Source: Anticarsia gemmatalis
Taxonomy: Eukaryota; Arthropoda; Insecta; Lepidoptera; Erebidae
Direction: 5' to 3'
Assembly: GCF_050436995.1 (NCBI RefSeq)
Contig: NC_134747.1
Coordinates: 1,681,501-1,745,500 of the forward strand
Length of the DNA stretch: 64,000 bases
Positions 61,001 through 64,000 of this stretch are shown piece after piece (position 1 is the stretch's first letter; each line of letters begins with the position of its first letter). Both the position numbers and the translations under genes were made by a program. The notes under the pieces are model-generated. The model was not told the origin of the DNA, did no database searches, and saw only the letters and a list, made by a program, of their open reading frames with translations.

Positions 61001-62983
61001 TATAACATAACATTCCTGGAGGTTTTAGGTACTGTGTACTTCAAGTAAATTGCATTTTCCGGTTAAAATAATTAGGTACTAGAATAATTAGGTAATCAAA
61101 AAAGCTTTTCCCCATTAACAATTAAAATACACTATGGCAACTGCAGAATTTAGTATTTTCGAGTGTTTGCAACCAGACTTGATCTTAGAAATGCTTAGGG
61201 ATCTCATCCTGGAATTCAGTCCTGAGTTAAGATCGGTTCCAGAGCAACATTGGAATCACATTAGAGAAATAGACAATGGCTTGAAGTATATCTATATTTC
61301 TGATAATATTCTCCTTCCCATTTTCAGCTATTAAAGAATCAAAATGTTTGAAACCAAAGGCCTCTGACATTTTCGTTCTAGGTTTTCCCTGATACTAAAT
61401 ACATGTATTTTTAATGCTTTTCTATCTTATCAGTGACTGTAATTCAAAGGTATTGACTATTGGGGGTATGTTATCGTCTTGTTATCAATATTGCAACAGC
61501 ATTATCATTTGTTTATTATGAATGCAAAGAAAATAACGCGAAGAATGTCTTTATTTTGACACCTTTGTAGAAATCACTAGAGACAGATAATAAAATAATA
61601 TTCTAGGGAGAAAGAATAATTAATGTAAACTTTTAGTTACGTATTTATGTATTTTTCATAGAATGGGTTTTTAAAGCCTGTTTGGACTAGTCCCAAAAGA
61701 CACTGAAACAGGGGTAATTTGACAGAATTATGTAAATAAGAGACAGTTTTAACGCTTGCAGTCTTCGGTGACTCTTAAAACAAAGGCAGAAAATGCAATT
61801 TTACCTCTAACTTCGAAATCGGTCGCGTTCCCTAATAGTTGTAGTATAATTATATATGTTTAATAAAAAACGCGTTCATTTGAGAACCACTTTTATTTTT
61901 TTAAGTCGGTTAAAAATAAGTATGTACAAAATACATAAAAAATAACCGGTTTAGTTCACCAAAGGAAACGATGACTGGGTAATACAGTCCTTTAATAACA
62001 TAAAGTAAATCCACTTGCAATTATAGCATCCGTTCACAAAGTAATAAACTTAATTGGACTAAGCGATGCCCTTGACATTGCACAAATGTACAATGATAAA
62101 CAAAAGCAGGTCACACGAAAAATGCACTCGACAAATTAAATATGCAATTTTTTTATTTGGACAACTCACACACGGTCATCTGATTTCGAGCATTTTACTA
62201 TTGTAACTAGACAACTGTTAATCATATTTATATAGGTACTTCTAAATTCATACATGTATAGATTTTATATCCAGGTTCAGAACAAATACTTGTCCTCATC
62301 ATATAACTATTTTTCATGGGATTCGAACCCACCGCCCACTGCGCTACGGTTAATGCGGCGAGGTGACCATGTTGACTACTGCGCCAAACGTGCATTTACA
62401 TTTAAAAGATCACATTATATAGTATTTGTAATGTACTATTTACAAAACCGCACATTCAGTTTGATATGTGGTTTCGCTTTTCGCTAGCGAATATAATTTT
62501 CGCCACACGCGTACGCCAGACGCTTAGTCAGACGTGAGATTATTCTCAAGTGGCTTATTGCATATGATTTGCAACGACACACGCCAGTTTTGAGGTCAAT
62601 GACACGGTGACGTTGACTGCATAACTGTCACGGATATAAATAATATTTACTACTAAGTAATTATTTATTATGGCTTAGATATAATATCTTGCAAATTATG
62701 CAATACTAGGCGTGACCTTTGAGAGACAGCGTGTGTATCATTAGAGATCTCTAGAAATCTGGGAAAATACATAACAATGTACAAATGTTTTTACAAAAAC
62801 CTGTGTTGTGTCATTTTATTTACGAGTTTTTTCTAACATTGATATAGTCTTGTTTCTATAAAATCCTGTAGTATCATATAAGCATGCTTACGTGTAGAAT
62901 ATCTTGGTGAGTCCTTGGTGGCCACCGTAGGAGAGCAGTTGACATATCAGGAGAGCCGCCAGCAGCGCCCGCGGCGGCGACAT
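52053..62983 (-). CDS. SUCO: SUCO / SLP1-type SUN-domain ER membrane protein
   Basis: Three exons on the minus strand: 62983-62892, 55841-53771, 53087-52053; phases join (2, 0) to give 1065 residues. The ATG exon encodes a signal peptide (MSPPRALLAALLICQLLS). Residues about 32-150 are acidic. DIPSFSEWAQKQL (about 154-166) matches the conserved SUCO motif before the SUN domain. The SUN domain (about 200-335) has CGAKVVAVNPEA, NTCNSRIWFVVELCEA, FELFSSTPKDIAV and GSEHYCPVSLFKVYG. A Cys-rich segment follows near residues 405-470, then a long acidic Ser/Thr-rich region. VFLRLSNRVK-TLERNMSLSGQYLEEL spans the exon 2/3 junction exactly as in orthologues, followed by a coiled coil (about 722-795), one membrane segment (about 806-826) and a basic tail. 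The family acts in the ER, where yeast SLP1 with EMP65 protects proteins from degradation and mammalian SUCO supports collagen secretion. The intron 2 donor GTTGGT is weak. Confidence 0.93.
53596..53664 (+). repeat. Dispersed repeat, copy 2
   Basis: TTACAAACATCCCTTGCCTC ... CATCTTGCTATATAGGACCG matches the 19.5 and 56.8 kb copies. It lies in SUCO intron 2. Confidence 0.55.
56735..56830 (+). repeat. Dispersed repeat, copy 3
   Basis: Longest copy of the family: AGGGAAAGGCAGAGTC, ACGCCACTTGGTACGATAAC, AAACTTCCCTTGCTTCATTC and CTTGTCATACAGAACCGTCG. The front part also resembles the stretch at 53.55 kb. Function unknown; in SUCO intron 1. Confidence 0.55.
58849..59075. mobile_element. MITE with ~75-bp perfect GC-rich TIRs and TAA duplication
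   Basis: Arms 58848-58922 and 59002-59076 are exact reverse complements, starting AAGGTAGCATTCGG and built of repeated GCGACCGCGAC units. With the ends placed at AGGTAGC/GCTACCT, TAA flanks both sides, as for PIF/Harbinger-type elements. The 79-bp centre holds a further partial GCGACCGCGACGCGCGACCG copy. No transposase is encoded. CpG density is extreme compared with the surroundings. Confidence 0.8.
59191..59307. mobile_element. piggyBac-like MITE
   Basis: TTAA precedes CCCTTTGGCGCC at the left; CAAAGGG followed by CTAA (a one-base-changed TTAA) ends it at the right. An internal inverted repeat GTGCTCACGAC / GTCGTGAGCAC lies at about 59,231-59,284. TTAA targets and CCCTTTG-type ends fit piggyBac-derived MITEs. 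Confidence 0.6.
59893..60178 (-). pseudogene. Unidentified open frame in SUCO intron 1
   Basis: A 95-codon stop-free stretch on the minus strand without a good upstream ATG (first Met is internal). The residues look protein-like (FQLLMESWIYNDRYFERVG, LHEALYYVKYSNLGQL, LQRCLYLWICPN) with codon use richer in G/C than chance AT-rich DNA. It may be the relic of a gene or mobile-element protein. I do not recognise it and no domain is assigned. Confidence 0.3.
61134..61334 (+). CDS. Small hypothetical open frame (66 aa) in SUCO intron 1
   Basis: Starts with an ATG (MATAEFSIFECLQPDLILEM) and ends in TAA; balanced amino-acid composition, amphipathic helices predicted by eye in residues about 10-30, no signal peptide. 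Its last bases, TTCCCATTTTCAG before CTATTAA, look like a splice acceptor, so the true coding part could differ or belong to a longer spliced gene opposite SUCO. I recognise no family; it could be chance or a relic. Confidence 0.25.
   Translation: MATAEFSIFECLQPDLILEMLRDLILEFSPELRSVPEQHWNHIREIDNGLKYIYISDNILLPIFSY
62315..62395 (-). repeat. tRNA-derived SINE head
   Basis: On the minus strand, TTTGGCGCAGTAGTCAACA (box A-like) and GGTGGGTTCGAATCCCAT (box B-like) lie about 50 bases apart, as in the head at 24.1 kb. Stems do not pair as a tRNA, so this is not a tRNA gene. Confidence 0.55.
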
Positions 62984-63200
62984 CCTGTACCCACCGCCGG
63001 CGCATTGGCGACGCGCCGATACACCTATCACGACACTACACCGAACACAACGACAAAACGCACCACTTGTCGCTGTCGACAATCGCACTCGTCACTTGTC
63101 TGCAACTATTAGCGATTATCGCTTTATCGATGATCTATATGTCGAAAATGCGCCGCGATGTCGACAGTTCGCGCGCACTACACTTCACCTCTTCGTTCTA
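62984..63200 (-). promoter_or_regulatory. SUCO promoter / 5' UTR region
   Basis: GC content rises just upstream of the SUCO start codon. A TATCGAT motif (63125-63131), matching 7 of 8 bases of the DRE, lies about 140 bp upstream of the ATG, a common distance for housekeeping promoters in insects. The transcription start is not determined. Confidence 0.4.
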
Positions 63201-63814
63201 AAGTTTGACTTGGCCCGATACTCGTTAACGTCCATTCGGCTTTTTAACGGCAATGGTAATAGCTGCAATGACAGTTGTACTGAATGTTTGCAAAACAAGG
63301 ATTGTGTGGGAATCAAGTAGACAATGGCGCTTAACTAAACGTGTCGCAAAATCTGGATATTTGTTTTCCAAAGTTGGTAAACAGAGAGTGATAAATTCTT
63401 AAATGGCTGTGCCAAGAACAGTGTCTTGGAATGGTAATGTGACATCATTTTTGTTGCTTATGAGAATTGCCGTTATTTACGTTTTCATACAGAATATTGT
63501 TAACAAAGTGTTTTTATAATTTATTCAGTGTTACGAAACAGATTTTTGTCTTGAACAGTAAGTGTTAGTTGTGCCAATTAGTTTGTCGAGCCTGTTCTAA
63601 ATAAACAAAGCGTTAGGACACTGTTAGACACCGTGTCGAAACGTTGCGTTTTATTGTGAGTGCATTGTTGAACCACACCTTTTCTTACGCCTAGTAAATG
63701 ACCATGTAAATGTAGCCATTGGTTTATGAAGACAGAGTATTATTACGAAACGTGAGAAATAAGGGAATCAAGGAATAACAAAAATATTTTTTGCCTAATT
63801 GTCAGATTTTTTAT

Positions 63815-63862
63815 TAAGCCGACTCCAACATAGTTGGAAGAAAGACTAGGCTGACAAATTTG
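63815..63862 (+). repeat. SINE tail B fragment
   Basis: GCCGACTCCAACATAGTTGG then AAGAAAGACTAGGCTGAC, matching the ends of the copies at 1.2, 12.9, 26.1 and 28.8 kb. Only the tail is present. Confidence 0.65.
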
Positions 63863-63879
63863 TCGAATATAACAAAGTG

Positions 63880-64000
63880 GACACGCCAACTGGGAGACGG
63901 TAGTGAGGTAGACCCCGTAAAAGACGGAGAGATGAGCTTGACTCCTACAACCCAGAATGGAAACAAATATAGGGTACTCCTTTGCCCAGCAGTGGGATGA
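63880..64000 (+). mobile_element. LINE reverse-transcriptase C-terminal fragment, edge-truncated
   Basis: In one frame the DNA reads DELDSYNPEWKQI, and in other frames GRPRK-like and QLGDG-like pieces, ending at GCCCAGCAGTGGGATGA (AQQWD in family terms). This resembles the end of endonuclease/reverse-transcriptase LINE proteins of insects (RTE/CR1-like). Frameshifts and stops show that it is dead. The window edge cuts it. Confidence 0.55.

Larger units (their letters stand above)
55842..62891 (-). other. Intron 1 of SUCO
   Basis: A 7.05-kb intron with donor GTAAGC and acceptor TTTGTTTCCAG. It holds at least two MITEs, a dispersed repeat, a tRNA-headed SINE and two short unexplained open frames (59.9-60.2 kb minus; 61.1-61.3 kb plus), each listed separately. 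The remainder, including 56.9-58.8 kb, is AT-rich with nothing I can assign. Confidence 0.7.
63201..64000. other. Intergenic tail beyond SUCO with repeat fragments
   Basis: Apart from the SINE tail and the LINE end listed separately, 63.2-63.8 kb is AT-rich DNA with no gene that I can support. It may contain distal promoter sequence of SUCO. Confidence 0.5.

Overview
This window looks like nuclear DNA from a moth or butterfly (Lepidoptera). It is AT-rich and intron-rich. It carries several repeat types familiar from lepidopteran genomes: Helitron-like elements ending in CAGCTAGT, 5S-rRNA-headed and tRNA-headed SINEs, and short inverted-repeat MITEs. All four large genes have GT-AG introns whose reading phases join exactly, and orthologues are recognisable from the protein sequence. 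No bacterial features, CRISPR arrays or canonical tRNA genes were seen.

Layout, left to right. 1-11.6 kb is intergenic: repeats, a GC-rich 11-bp tandem array (3.9 kb), a 29-bp perfect hairpin (6.46 kb) and a ~190-bp-arm foldback element (7.5-8.0 kb). 11,595-34,155 (+) is a six-exon gene for a secreted Gln/Thr-rich protein with two C-terminal FAS1 (fasciclin) domains; its first intron is 18 kb and full of repeats. 34,753-40,258 (-) is a three-exon HRI-type eIF2-alpha kinase (EIF2AK1-like, the class called BeK in Bombyx), with HHD in place of the catalytic HRD motif. A 723-bp shared promoter region separates it from 40,982-50,625 (+), a nine-exon METTL13 gene (dual methyltransferase of eEF1A). 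52,053-62,983 (-) is a three-exon SUCO/SLP1-type SUN-domain ER membrane protein with a 7-kb first intron full of MITEs. The last kilobase holds the SUCO promoter side, a SINE tail and a degenerate LINE end.

Three of the genes have roles tied to translation and the secretory pathway: translation arrest by eIF2-alpha phosphorylation, eEF1A methylation and ER membrane-protein quality control. Nothing in the sequence shows co-regulation except the divergent kinase/METTL13 promoter, so the clustering may be coincidental.

The most interesting item is a previously unlisted, spliced, antisense reading frame inside METTL13 introns 3 and 4 (43,347 down to 42,170). Three exons join in phase to give a 149-residue protein that I do not recognise. 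Other points: a 5S-derived SINE family with swapped 3' tails, a Helitron nested inside another element, a MITE with a 75-bp perfect GC-rich terminal inverted repeat and TAA target duplication, and a decayed copy of the METTL13 SAM-binding exon segment in the next intron.
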